The notes beneath the pieces were generated by a model that did not search any database, had not been told where the DNA came from, and was given only the letters and a program-made list of their open reading frames with translations. A stretch of DNA of 64,000 nucleotides from the NCBI GenBank assembly GCA_944470555.2, contig OX104134.1, positions 53,311,890-53,375,889 of the forward strand, read 5' to 3'. This document shows, piece by piece, positions 1 through 13,600 of the stretch. The stretch comes from Heterobilharzia americana. Taxonomy: Eukaryota > Platyhelminthes > Trematoda > Strigeidida > Schistosomatidae. The position numbers and the translations under genes were made by a program. Position 1 is the first letter of the stretch; every line of letters starts with the position of its first letter.

Positions 1-975
1 AGATTTTTAAGACGCCTCACTTCCAGTTTTGATTTTATTTTTGTCACCCCTTTCACACCACTACTATATTCACATTTAAGCCTGATGATACTAAATTACC
101 TGAGTTTCCTTTTGGTTTGACGGTCCTGGTGATTGTCACACGAGGAAGATATCTGCGTTCACGTAAGCACTTCTTTATTGATCTCTCTCTACTGTCGTGA
201 TTGTCTTATGCTTAGTTCTCTAATATTATCACTTTACTTTTGTTCAATGCAAAGTCCAACTATCTGATTGTTATTCATCTTTTATTTCTAGTTTGCTGAT
301 ATTTTACTATGCTTACATTATCTGAATTAAGTTTGCGCACTGGATTTTTCTTTTCATTCTTATTCAACTCTCTTCACATGAATAGTCCTGATAATTCTAG
401 CTACTACTTTCTATTACTTGTTTCAACCGCTCAAAAATAATGATTTAATAATACAAAGTGGAAAGAATAATGGTGTGATTTTGACGCAAACTATTCCAAT
501 ACAGATTTGGATCTTCGTGTTTATCTATGCAGCTTTTGAGAAAACTAATTTGTGTACTTCCTATAGCAAGCTTGACAGAAAACTTCAAAAACCCATGGAG
601 TCCCTTCACTATCATAGGGCCATTGCTCAATTTTTGTCGTCTAAAGTTCGACCTCAATAACTTCCGCAAGTTTTGTAAAGAGTAGAAAATCAGAAGTTGA
701 TTGACTTACTGGTAATACGAATGGTGGTCGCTTCAGTTGACGTTTTCTTTGTTCTTGTAATAAGTTTGCTTGAACACAATAGTTAACCTGTAGATTTGTA
801 GGTGAATAATAAGTATGCAATAAATAAAAATTCTACCATTCAATCTTTGAAGGTAATCTTTATAAAATGAACCATCCATTTTAGGCACAAAAAAAGAAAA
901 AGTGCAGAGAATTTCTGCTTCTTGTCGACAAAGAAGTTACAGAACCAAGGCAGATAGTAAAACCCATCTTCGTCG

Positions 976-977
<2 letters not shown>
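1..977. other. AT-rich non-coding stretch, no gene seen
   Basis: No reading frame here has exon-like splice borders or a recognisable product. Two short overlapping frames on opposite strands around 418-669 have no convincing composition. No known repeat was recognised. Confidence 0.5.

Positions 978-1040
<63 letters not shown>
978..1040. repeat. (AT)n microsatellite, about 31 units
   Basis: An uninterrupted run of alternating T and A. The flanks are near-complementary (atcttcgtcga on the left, tcgatgaagat on the right), so the whole site can form a long hairpin or cruciform. It is one of three such runs in the window. Confidence 0.95.
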
Positions 1041-1047
<7 letters not shown>

Positions 1048-2264
1048 GATATTCTGCACTAGGATGTATTCTCACCCTTCTAAATTTCCAATGTTAAACT
1101 TCACAAATATCCTGCCTATTCATTCTATTCACATTTCTGCACACCTCAAGTAATTATTATCTTTCAGACTAATACTTTTGACAGGTGCACGCTTTATTAA
1201 ACTGTTTGAAATGCGTTGCGTAAATATATTGTACAATTCAGGCAAATTATGTCTTTTTATTGTTTTGTCGAAAAGTAGTCTCAACTAATTCTCTCTCTTA
1301 AGAAATGATATTTCATTTATTCCCTAGGTAGGTGGAATGAGAGAATATTCTACCCTAATTACTGTAATTTATTGGCACCATCCAGATGGACGACTGATTT
1401 CACTACAGAATAGGAAATTTTATTTTTGGATTTAAAATATCACAAATAAGAAGGTTAATTGAGTCAGCGAACGTAATAAACTCCACTTTTCTGAACCAAT
1501 GGTTAATAACGCTTCACTTTTGATCTTTGTGTTCAGAAGGAGACAGTGATTGACTCATCATTGAAAAAGGGGCATCATCTCATCTATCCCCATTTTTCAA
1601 CTGTTTATTTTTGTTATTCTGATTTGTTGCAAGTGTTTTAAGCAGTCGAGCATGAATCTATTTGCTGATGTGTACTGGTTTCGTCGCTTTCATTTTAAGC
1701 TATCTGCTGAAGCTCTACACTCATCACTGTGCCAGTTGATAACTAAGTTTGCGATTCATCTTCAATCCTTATTCGTAACAGTAAAACTAGTTTGCCACTC
1801 CATAGCTCTCTCTCATAGGGTCTCGGATTATAGACAAAACCTAACCACTGTTGTTAGTAATGGGGGTAATCTTCATTTGATTTCGCCAACTCTTTCTTTA
1901 GAAAATTACATCGTTTAACTCTGTGCTAATATATAGATGTATACAATCAGGTTGTATTTTTGATTATTCTGAACTATAGTGACCAAGTTAGGAAACTCAC
2001 CGTCATAGTGAGATTTGAATGATGTTAGCTGGTTGGAGACTTTCAGTGGAAAGACCCAACAAACGCCTCTAGCTAACTATCATTAAGGTTTATTTGGGCT
2101 CAACCACTGAATATCAGAATCTTGCACTATGTGGTATACATGTGTGTGTACTAAAAATTCCGATTCGAATTTACCAACAACCAGCTATTTATATTGTGAA
2201 GGATGTAGCGTGGTAGCGAAATGATTATTACTAGGAAATGGGACTGGATAATAATTAAATACTT
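1041..2264. other. Non-coding, nothing recognised
   Basis: An 88-codon frame at 1652-1918 (+) has no splice borders or family motif and is treated as chance. No repeat was recognised. Confidence 0.45.
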
Positions 2265-2590
2265 GAAGAGCTTATTCATTGCGGAATGAATCAAACCAAG
2301 TCGGACGTGAAAACAAATACTAAACAGTGACAATGGATAAAGGTCGCACTATATCGCGAATTGATAGAAGTGAGAAAATGTGAACCATTGGGTTCCTACC
2401 TGGTGGCCTAGAGGTAACGTGTTCGTCACGAAACTTGAAGGTCCTAGGTTCGATTCCTGGTAGGATTATGGGCACGCGCTGCCGAGGAGACTCATACTGA
2501 GGCGAAACAGCTGACCAGTTCTTCCAGGTTTTTAGTGGTCCTCCCAATGACATCATTTCATGATGAAATCAACAAATCTTTACAAACCAC
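2265..2590 (+). mobile_element. tRNA-derived SINE with decayed hammerhead
   Basis: The order of parts matches the better copy at 14015-14375: a 5' segment, a tRNA-like promoter (A-box-like ggcctagaggtaacg, B-box ggttcgattcc near 2449-2459), a hammerhead-like segment and a tail resembling tgatgaaatcaacaaatc. The hammerhead is broken: the core reads CCGAGGA instead of CTGAGGA, stem II is mismatched, and the cleavage triplet is GAC instead of GTC. The GAAACAGCTG block survives. This is an old, probably catalytically dead copy. Confidence 0.75.
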
Positions 2591-4284
2591 TAAATTAAAT
2601 TTAGAATAAATGTCCAAACAGAATCATCAGACCTGTAAGCCTTCGGTCGGTGTCGTAACAAGTATGGGTATACATATAAGTAATTGCTACTGTGAAGTCA
2701 GAATGAAATAAGCATGAAGTTGAATCGAGATTAAAACAGGTAGTGAGTACTATAGGAATAACAAACTACTCACCGAACGAGAAACGCAAAGGAATCAAAA
2801 GTGATTACATATAAAATAACCGTGGGAAGCATGAATGAAGCTGAGATAAAAACCTGGTTCACGACAAGGTTCAAACGAACAACCCTCTGACTACCGACCC
2901 AATAGTATACTGACCTGTCTCTAAGACCTGGTTTCTGTTGCTGTTTCTTCCTTATAGTTGCTTTATGACGTTATACCCTGGTAATCTTCATCTTATTGCA
3001 TTACCATGGTTGTCTTATTAATAAATTCCTTTGTGTCATATTTATCCATTTTCTACTTCCACTTTTCAGATAAAATGCCTTAACAAGCATGTGTGTTCAA
3101 AATATGCGGTGCAAACACATCAGCTATCAGGGGGGTATACTTAGGTTTATTAAAACAAATATTAAATGGAACTAAGCTGTCACACTGTGTCCTATTCTTT
3201 CTTTGGCAGAGCGTTTTTTACCAAATAACAATAAATATTTGAATGTCTATAAATGCTGTAATGTTACAGCTTGGTTATATGTATGCATAAAATATTCCAT
3301 CTCTTCCAACTGCTTATTTTGTTGGCTACAAACTATTCTTTCAGAAGTAACCGAGATCTAATGGTACAGTGTCAGTCGTAACTGATTTCTAATGCATACT
3401 CATTATTTGCCATCTTTTAGTCATATGTTTTGTTACTCATGCAGACTGAATTAAAAGAAACTGAAAACCCTAGAATAGTGAGTCAATAAGTCCAACTTTG
3501 TGTTCGTTCGATCAGAGGTCAACTCATCCAGTGTACGTGTACAGCCGGGTGTTAAAAGTTTACAACACGAACTTTCTTTCATTCAGTCTAAAATAGACAC
3601 AAAATGCCATTGAAACTACTCCATTTACTAAAATTTACAACTCTCAACAGGAAAAACCGAATGGAAGACTGAATTTCAGCATTAAATATCGACTTTAAGG
3701 GAATTTTCATAATATTGGTATGAAGTTACAACATAATTAAAGAGTGAATTTGAATAATATCTCGCTTAACTCAATATATCTGCTGGTGATTTTTAGAAAA
3801 TGTTCAACTCGTTTAATATCTAAATTTTGCAAGAAACAACTGGTTTACCTATGCACTGTAGATTAATCTACAGCATACAAATGAGTGAATGACTGACTCA
3901 CTGTCCAAACTTAAGTTGAATAAAGTATCTCCACTTACAGTTAGGTATTCCTGAAGGAAATACATGACTCTTACCAAGTGCTTTGAATGCAAGATAAACT
4001 AAGGGTTAAAATGCAAAGCAGCAGCTAAGAAACCACATTACAGGCATAAATTTAAAATGGTTGCATGCTGTTATTTCGCAATTTCTGTGGGACGCAGCAG
4101 TTTTTACTGAGTAGAAAAAAACTATATACCCATAGGAGAAAACGATACATTTTCACAATGACTAGTGTTTTCGGTTAATCAACTAAGTAATGAGGCCAAT
4201 GAAAAATAAAGAAGGTTTAAAGTTATCCAAAGATGCATATAATGATATGAAGATATAGCTTTGTAATAAAAATGCCGTCAAAAT
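2591..4284. other. Non-coding, no gene recognised
   Basis: AT-rich DNA with no long frames and no recognised repeat. It could lie in the 3' flank of the MPEG1-like gene or in an intron before its missing last exon. Confidence 0.4.
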
Positions 4285-4427
4285 GGATGACTTTAAAGGC
4301 CACTCTAGCTATTGATGAGACAGTCAATCACATTCCTTTATTTTATCGAAAAGTTCTTTCCCAGGCGAAATATCGAAGCTTTATTGGCCATTTCTGGAAT
4401 TGTTAGGGTGGCCTTTAAAGTCAGTCG
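4285..4427. repeat. Palindromic MITE-like element, copy 1
   Basis: The left end reads gactttaaaggccactctag and the right end is its near reverse complement (gttagggtggcctttaaagtc). The ~145-bp unit folds into an imperfect hairpin with an AT-rich centre. No coding capacity is visible. The same ends recur through the window. Confidence 0.8.
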
Positions 4428-6822
4428 TCAAAACCAATCGGAAATAATAAATACTATTCGCTCATCAGTTTCGATAAATACTTCAACTCCAACAGATCCT
4501 CAGTGTGTTAGTTGTTTAGTCGGTAGGTTTTACTTCAAATAAAAACGCTTATTGAAGGATTTGTTTATACAGATTTAAAGTGTTTTGATGAGTAGCAAAA
4601 ACTGAGATGAACTGATTGTCTTATCTGTGTAAATGATATCTATTGATACGAGATGGGTTCTAGTCCCCGTTGGAACACCTTCATTTACTGGGGTGCAAAT
4701 ACATCTGTCTAACACGCATTATGCATTCCCCCGCTAGCCGCAAAGAAAACTATACTAAATGTGAATAGTAGTTGTTGGCAATTGACATTTTCAAGCGGTT
4801 TTCATCATTCATAGATATCCATTGAAGGACCGCTGAATGCATGCGATAACCGGAAAATTGCGTCCACCTGGTTCGAAACTCTTCAGTGGTGCAGACACAT
4901 GGTCCTCCAAAAAGCTGAGCCTTAGATCGTCAGGATGTGCAGTGAACAGGTTACAATGCAACCACTTGACTGAAATCCCGTCGTTCACCATTTCCTACTT
5001 TTGTCGATTCACAATAGAGTGTGGTAATCATTGAAACTAGGAAGAAAAATGGTGTCCAGTTCTCTTAGGTTTTCAAAAGCTCTCCAACTGATCACACTCC
5101 GTAGTAAAAAGTGCTTGGAAATCAGTTAGTGTCTACCAACCATGAATTATATTAATAGTCATATTTCAAACAATAGTCTGGTACTCAATGAACATCAGGA
5201 AATGTGCCACGGAGTGATGTTTGGTTTTAAAAGTATTTCTTAGCTAAATTAGACCAGCCAACTTCTGGGACAGTGTAGAAGTATCTTCTCGAAAGAAGCC
5301 AATCAGATATGATGTAGCGCAGATTTTTCTTGATGCGTCTTACAACTAGGACATTTAGCCATAGGGAAAGGATATTTATTCAACTTCAATCAACTAACAA
5401 ACTAATCTTCAAGTCTCTTGATTATAGAGAGGAAGTATGAAATGAAGCCATAATAGTTGTGGTCATGAAACGTCGTAAACTCAACTGTGGTATTCTTTAC
5501 TGTAATAATGGGTAACGTGAGTATGGATTTCTGAAATCGCATCAGTCCCCTCAACTTCACCTTTTTGACAAGTGCAAGACAGAGTTTTAGGTCCCCCACT
5601 AATTGTCATCAACGGAATAATTGTCAGTCAAAAGTGACATTAGTCACTTCTTTCTAAACTACCTTGTAACCTTTTCATTTCAGTATACATCATAGGTGGT
5701 TATTAGTTTCAATATGTCTTTCAGTGTCTTTTCATCTTTTAAGAATCATAAACTAGTCGTTGAGGGAACCTTTAATTTTAATCGCTATAACTCTTGATCG
5801 AAAACCCTATGATTATTCACTTATTGGAAAATGATTGCATAAACTTAATTTTCAAAAGTCTTTGAGCATTCAAAGTGGTGCTTATAATACCATTGCAGAT
5901 CAAAGATAAACGGAAATCATCGGTAGATTGATTTCACTATGCACATTGCTGGTCAGAGTTTTACATTACGTGATCGAATGTACTGAACACTGTTTTTTTG
6001 CAAATATTATCACATTCGGAAATTTTAGAAAAAAAGTTTCCAAAGATGATCAGAGTTGACAGAAAACACAGGTCGCAATTGAGATAAAATCGATAATATT
6101 CTGGTTACCCGTCCGAGGCTTCATCACCTCAGCCATAAGACTGTTCTGACCAGTTTTTACTGTCAATTCAAAAGTGTGCTTTTCCCGAATATAAAATGAG
6201 TGTCTATCATTTCTTATTCGGAGGTTTATCGTTCGGATTCTGTCGCGATTTGTTTTTTCTACTCGATTCAGTGATCTATGAATATGAAAACCAGCCTACT
6301 AAAAATGGTTGTGTAATGCCATTTAGTTAATGAAGTAAAAGTCCTTACTGAAGTCATTTTTATGTGGATAAAAAGGATGTAGGCGGAAATCTAGGGTGAT
6401 AATGAGCAAATGGTCAAGTAAACTTGATAAGCATGAAAATGGAAAAAAACTCGAATGGTTGTAGTAACGTCGACACAGTTATCATTTGTATCTTGTGACT
6501 AAATCCAATACAGGGTAAACTGAGTGCTCCAAATCCTGCCATGACTCGGATATCAATTCAAATAAGTACAGTATCCTCGAATATAACACCCAAACTCCCA
6601 GCCAATGCCATTTCGGGTAGACTAGTTGAAAACTGTTCTTCTAAAGCCTAAGTTATTGGAAACTGTATAGCACTCAGTACAAACGCTTTTGCCATGATAC
6701 TTATGATGAGTGTGTGTACTCTTGACAAAATAGATTATTCAATGGTTTTTGGCTTCTAATAAAAATGACATTGACTCTGTTAACGATTAGAATATTAGAA
6801 AAAAATCAGTATCCTTTCTTAC
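4428..6822. other. 3' side of the MPEG1-like gene; last exon not located
   Basis: The last MPEG1-like exon seen ends at a good donor at 6822, so at least one more exon, with the rest of the Cys-rich domain and the membrane anchor, must lie 3' of it on the minus strand. No convincing one was found. A short open stretch near 6655-6565 (-) follows an AG but has no family similarity. Region 4630-4730 looks SINE-like but was not assigned. Confidence 0.4.
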
Positions 6823-7667
6823 TTGACATATATCTTCCATAGAAGCTAAATGTGCTGTATATCCAGTTGGACATCTTTTTGGCCAGAAGATTGCAAATAA
6901 TTGTGAATAATCATTCTGCGTAGATTTCCCACTGAAGGGAATGATACTTTCTTCCCTTGATGTTGGTGAAGTCGAAAGACGTTTCTGTTGTGAATTATTA
7001 TTTGGTGAAAACTTTGCCTGTTGTTGACTCTTGAACCAATCTGGTAGAGATGCACTTTTTGATGTACCATCACCACTACTAGTTTGGTTATTAGTGATTA
7101 AATCTGTCAAGGGATTTCCAGAATAACAACTATAGAATCCACCAAATGGTAGTGAATGTTTTCCAGCTAACTCTCTATCACTTGATAGACAGATACGCAT
7201 ACGTCTACCAAGTGCTATTGGCCAATAATATTGTGGACAATTGTACTGTTTGGTCAAACTATTCACCTCTTTATCTGTATACAGTCCACCAAATAAGTAA
7301 CCACTATCATTGATATCCGGTAGGAAATATGATGGATCACGTGAACACCAATATGATTCTGTAATCGCACAGTTAGTTGTACAATCAGGATTTTTGAACC
7401 ACGATTTCTCACTGCATACACTATAACACCTTCTAACTTGTTGTGGTAACAACTGTACAGGTATATAACCATGTGGACAGGTTAAATCACCAGTAAGTGG
7501 ATTCGCTATAACTTCACTGATGCACAAATCATCTGGACCCACACACTTTTGAAAGACACCTCCAAGATACAAGGTTGAATTCATTGTTTGTTTACTGTGT
7601 ATATCGCATTCTGTAGAGGCTACATTGGCTTCATTATCATAGAATGCTGATAAAGGATTCATACAAC
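6823..7667 (-). CDS. MPEG1-like exon e (Cys-rich lumenal domain)
   Basis: An 845-nt exon from acceptor atattatag to donor CAA|GTAAGA; 281 full codons. Its first codon is completed by the G left over from exon d, giving VGC. Motifs in order: GGVFQKC, NPLTGDLTCPHGYIPVQLL, YLFGGLYTDKEVNSLT, CPQYYWPIALGRRMRICLS, LPFGGFYSCYSGNPLTDL and CPTGYTAHLASMEDICQ. The paired Cys and FGG repeats are the hallmark of the P2/Cys-rich domain. Between the GNPL block and CPTGY is a long Ser/Gln/Asn-rich insertion, longer than I recall in vertebrate proteins. Confidence 0.93.
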
Positions 7668-10600
7668 CTATAATATAAATGAATACATTATTGTCTATAA
7701 TATTAGGACGTAAAGATTGTTATTGTGTAGGTTCAATTATCCTATCTTTGTGCATGTTTGTTTCATATATAAAAAGGTATTACTCATCGCTTACGCGTAC
7801 CCAAACATTTCAACTTGAGCACTATCACTGGGATGTGCATCATCTGCTAAGCAAAATGGCACGATGGTCTAAATGAAACGACTCTCTTGGTGCATTGCAT
7901 GCAAGAGCATGAAATTCACCATAGGAATGTTGCTTGCACAAATCTTAACTTGCAGTCAACTTTCACTTTTACAACAATCCATTTCATATTCTTACCAATG
8001 CAAAGATCTTAAACGAAGATTATCTAGAACTTTTCAAAGAATCTCTGTTTGTTCCATATTGTTTCAAACAGGATCGGCTATCATTCAGCAGTGTCAATGC
8101 CTGAGTACAGAATGCAATGCCGAGAGAAATTCACTCATCCTGGCCTCAATCCACTTAAACAGTGTTTGCAAACTGTAATGTGTTAAGTCTTCCAACTATA
8201 TGTGTTCTTTTCCTGCTGTATACTTCGGAATTCACATTGTTGTTTACTTATGTCTGTGACATAATTACTGAGTGATGAAGACAGCTCTTTTGAAATCGTC
8301 ATTAGATCACATATGCTAGAAAGGGTTTGTGTTTGCGTTGATAATTGGTCATACAGTGAGCAGTGTAAAACCCATGTCCTAAATGGAGGCAACTCTCAGG
8401 TGCATGATTAGTCATATGCCTTGCAATTGTGATTAGTAAACATAATTTAACCGCAATATTCTTTTGTCTTCTTTGTAAAAGTTTTAAGTGGAATTTCGCC
8501 TACATTATTTGCACTTTACCAATTTAGCACTAGCGATGCAAAATAATTAGTAGACAAGGAATTAGGGAACTTGTTATTGAAAGAAATGGATATTAGTAAG
8601 CTCATCTACTCCAAATTAATTATCACTAGCTTCAATTCCATTTCGATTATATGGGTTCAGTCATATAGTCTGAACAGCCTTTCTACTCTCTCTGGTAACC
8701 TGGTAACCAACTTGATCGGCGTTAACAGGAGGTAAATACTGAAGGTTTCTGACATTGTTTACTGAAATGCTATAAATTTTCAAGTCCACACATACTTTAT
8801 TTTAGTAGAACCCAAAGGTCTAGACTCGAATTGAAGTTTTTCACTATTCATACTTGATAAAAGATTATCGGAGGAACCATACTATTTTACTACTTCTTAA
8901 TGAGTCAGAATTCAAAAGCATAGATTGACTGACTGACAGGATGAAAATTAAACAAAAGAGTTAGTCCCCTTGTTGCAAAATGTCACTCTTTATCACCATA
9001 CTAAGCAGAAATCAATTAATAAGGGTCTCGATGGGTCATAAAGAAAAAAATTAACACAAGACAATTCAGTGAAGAAATTTTGTTATAACAGTTCGTTTTT
9101 CATATATCACATGGTGAAACAGTATTGTTTATTGATATTATTTCAAGTATTATTTATCGTCCACAATCATATTAAGTTTTCTTTCGATGATTTATTTTTA
9201 GTAGCTGCACATTCGTAGGGATAGTTAAGACGGCAAAATATGTTCATCAGTGTCTAATGAGTTAACACACAGGTGTTATAAGAAAAAAGTAGCTTCCAGA
9301 ATAATAAAGGAATTGGGTGTTCACTGTTGTGTTCAAAAGAATATCGTCCATTCTGTAATTTTACCCTGAACGTATACATTTCATCTGTCAGTATTATTAT
9401 TTAGTTTGGGGTTTATGGGGATTTTATTTATTTCAAGGTATTACTAATCACGAGCTGGTATCAACTCGAAAATCATTGAAAACCTTGAAGCACTGGACAG
9501 CTGTTTCGTCCTACTATGAGACTTCTCAACAGCGTCTACCCACGAGGTGTCCCACGGGAATGAACTCAGAACCTTCAGCTTTTATGGAGAAAGCATTGAC
9601 CATTCAGCTACTAGGTCGGAGTCCAGTTGTTCACAGTTCCCAACTCCTGTCAGTTCGCTATATAACATGACTATCCACCAGGGTCTTTTTCAGTTGGCAT
9701 CCACTGAGAAGTACGACATACTGCTGCGGAGGCCTATACTAGGATGAATCAGCTGTTCAGTCCTCCCAAGTTTCTAATTGTTCTCCGATTGATTTCAGCC
9801 CATGATGAACGCCACCCTAAAATATTATTCTCATCCTCTTTTCCTTAATCTGTAATTGTATATACCAATTTTCCTACTACTGTCCCACTTCTTTAACCTC
9901 TTCCACTCCTTTGCAGCTATTACTCAATCACCCTGTTATTCTAAAAACCACTTACCAATAAAGTTTAAAATGAAATTTTGATGGCCTTGTGTTGACCTCT
10001 AAGTAGGTGGTGAAAATATAGTCGGCTTGTAATTCATTCAGAAATTTTGATTACGTTGTGTTGACCTGCTCTCACAATAACTATGATTCACCGACAAAAG
10101 GTCCAAGAATGTAAGGCTATCCACTGGAATAGCTAGCTCCAAGTTGGTTACTTCCGAGCTTTGTCAGCTAACATGGTGTCCATGGAATTGTGAATCTCCT
10201 AGTAATCTTAAGACGACTTTTATCTAGTATTAAGAATCCGTTCAACCATACTGTAAACAGATTACGCAGCTCATCTGTGAAAGGTGTATGTTTTTCCTAG
10301 TAATGAATTCCGTAAATTAAAAACCAAAACCCAATCTGACTGAAACCTTATTTAGATACAGTTAGACATCAGAGGTGGTGAAATCCAAGACCTGACCAGA
10401 AATTGTTCATGACATGTACAAACATCTGTACTGATGTCCTCTCGCAGAAAACAGAGGTGATCTTTGCTTTTACCGTCGGGTTGTTATCATCTAGGCTACT
10501 CAGTTACTAGACTCATTATGATCCAAGCACAGATCAATATGATTATTGCCATTAACTAATCATTATCACTCTGATATACTTACCAACCACAGTATTAGCC

Positions 10601-13600
10601 TTGTAATATCTTTCAACAGCTGATTTCAGTGTGGCAGTTAAACGTAATATCATGTGACCGGGTAATTCAGGCAGTGATCTGTCTGTTATAACTTCATAAA
10701 TTAGTTGTCCACTTCGATCGATAGCAACTAATTGGTTGTCTAAATCAGCTTCCCAATATGATAAATTAACACTGGACATGTGTATTATTGGACCACCATA
10801 AGTTGTAATTTGACTGAAGGTTACTGTACTTTCATAATTCTCAACCTATAAAATGATAGCATCAGTAAAAATGGTCAACAAGCTATTTATAATAAACACT
10901 TTACGTTTCTATGATCTATAATACCTTTCAAATACAGGTTGGTGCTTCAGCACTGATCTAAGCTTATTTGTGTTGTTGTCATAGTATTCAACTATTCGTT
11001 TATGAAGTTGACATTAGAGTATTGAATCTCCTAATCAGTAGTCGAAATGGATACTTTCATCCATGAGTACAAGTCATATGCAACACAGTTCACAATCACT
11101 AATTACACAGTCTTTTAGCAGTATGCGGGAAGTTCTAAAGCAACAATAAATATTCACCAAAAACCCTTTCAGCAGTGTTATATCCTTTTATAAACTGATC
11201 ACTCTTCCATCATTTATGAGCCTACCTTGGTATCAGTAAAATTATGTTTGAAAAGCGTTACGAATGGCATATCTCTGATGTTTTTCTAAACCATTGTTGT
11301 TGCTGGCGAAAAACTAATACATTCATGTTGAGGTACATGCCGTTACAATCAACAGCACCTGATTAGTTATCAGACTCATAGAATGTCAGTGTGTATAATC
11401 CAAGATAGTCTTAAAATCGTAAATCACACTAACACAAAATTATATCCTATACGCAAGCATGTAATATTGCATTCTTAGGTAACATCGATTGTACGCCCGT
11501 AGCACAGTATGAGTGAATCTGTGACTTCTTTATCTAGATGTCCAACTACTGAGTCCCAGGTTCGAACCCTCCAATAGGCATTCAGGTAGTATCAAACGCT
11601 ACAATAAATAGCTGTGCACTAGATCGCAAGTGGTCACTCAATTGCTTTTTAGTTCTACACATGTACGCTTTCATTTTGTAAATAATATTCTCAAGTTATA
11701 ACTATCATATCTGTTAAACAAGTATAATTCAAGCCGGTTCAAAAGAAGATGAGCAGTTAATGCCCTATGCCTAACTATCTGTTCATCAGTGGTGATCAAT
11801 ATTTTTAGATCGTTTTATAACTTGTGGTTGAAGTTTTCAGGAGTCATCTAATTGCTCAATTTTGAGTAACTTTTTAACAGAATGTAAACACAAATTATGA
11901 ATCTTCAAGAGTAATTTAATCATACAGAACATAATGCTAATAAACACGCATACACAAACAAAGTATTCCTATTTGTCTAAATACAGTACTACATTATTCT
12001 ATATGTCTCATTTAACTTATTTAATAATTTCCAAAGATGATCAATTTATTTTATTGATCCAACTTATAACAAAAGGTTAACAACTAATGATTAGTTAATT
12101 GTATTAAACAGACTATAAGAAAAAAATAAGAGATTTGGTCGATAAATTATTAACAATCATACTATGTATACATTATTTACAAACCAACGAGAAATTATTC
12201 TAAGCAAACATTTAGAAACACAATTCTTGATAAGCATTTAACAATGAAGTCTTTGACTTCAGTACTGAATACCACATTCTGAGGTCTTCAAGAAGACATT
12301 GGTTTTCAGATGACTGCTGATACTTTTTGTCGATGAGTAGGAGGCCTCTTGCAGGTTAATTCTAAACATCTTACAATGGTATTTCTAGGATAATTAATCA
12401 ATGAATCGAGGATAATTAGGAAGTCGAAAGCAGTTGATCATTCTTGAAAACGTTCTGCCATAACGGACAGATATACAGTCCAACTCTTATCTACATGAAG
12501 AGTCTACCAACCTTCCCATCATCCTTGAATGACTATTTGGCTGTCGCATAGATAGTTTGGTAGGGATATCATCTAGGTCATATCTTTTGTATCCAAATAA
12601 AAGCTTACTCCATTGTTCTGCTGTCAGATTTAGGAGACTGAAATGTCGAAGTGAGTCTAACGACTATTCAATCGTCTCATGAGACTGAATTTTCTTAAAT
12701 AAACTTAGTTAAACAGGGTATGATATTGAAAAAAAAAAAAAAGAAAACCTCTTTTATTGGTGGGTTACGTAACACCGAAAGTGGTTTGGCCTAGAAAACT
12801 TCTTCTAAAATGATGATGGTGATTTCAGCTAGAAACTAACCAGACTTCAAATAGGGCAGACAAACGGGCTAGTATCAGGGTAATCGCATCGAAGTTTAGA
12901 TTCAGTATCAAACCGCAAATAGGATATAAAAATCTGACTGAGATTCATGTTGAAACATATGAGGATGTAAAACAGTGTTGGGTTGAAGTAATTTGGAAAG
13001 CTTTTAATATCTATCACATTTCACACTAAAGTACTAAAAACTCCAACAGTGAGATGGACGTGCAAATTATCGTATTCAGAAAGGTAATAGAAAATAGTTT
13101 GAAGAACCTCATAGGAGATGAAAAATGACGCATTAATCACCAGACTACTAATAAGCATTTGTAAGTAAGCGTCTTTTCATTGCTCAAAATAATTATCTGC
13201 ATGTTACTGAGTAGTCAGTTACGTTACCTGTTAAAGTAATCAAATAAGCATTAAACGAAGGTTGAATGAGTAGCTTTTACTTCTCATTTGAACTTAGAGA
13301 TACTTGAATCAGGGGCTAGTAAAGTTGCATATACGTAATAGAGCAGTAGCATGTTCCAGGCGATCTTGGTGATCCTACTTCAAGAATACCAAACTCCTAA
13401 CTAGTAAATGCTTCCATCATTATCATCTCTCACGCTGTACCTCATTACAAAGTTATCTTAAGTTTTTGAAGAGGTCAATGGAAAACAGAAATATAGTCTT
13501 TAGAGTTACTAATTTATGATAACGTATGATAACGCAAGTGCAGTAATATTCAAATGATGGGGCGTATAGAATGGGCTGATTTTTAAGTCCACTCTAGCCA

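Noticed and set aside
902..1153. An 83-codon plus-strand frame running through the AT repeat
   Set aside because: Its Ile-Tyr repeat is only the translation of (AT)n, with no flanking coding signal.
7679..8178. Two plus-strand frames of 65 and 101 codons
   Set aside because: They lie opposite the MPEG1-like gene in an intron, overlap in different frames, and show no motif or splice borders.
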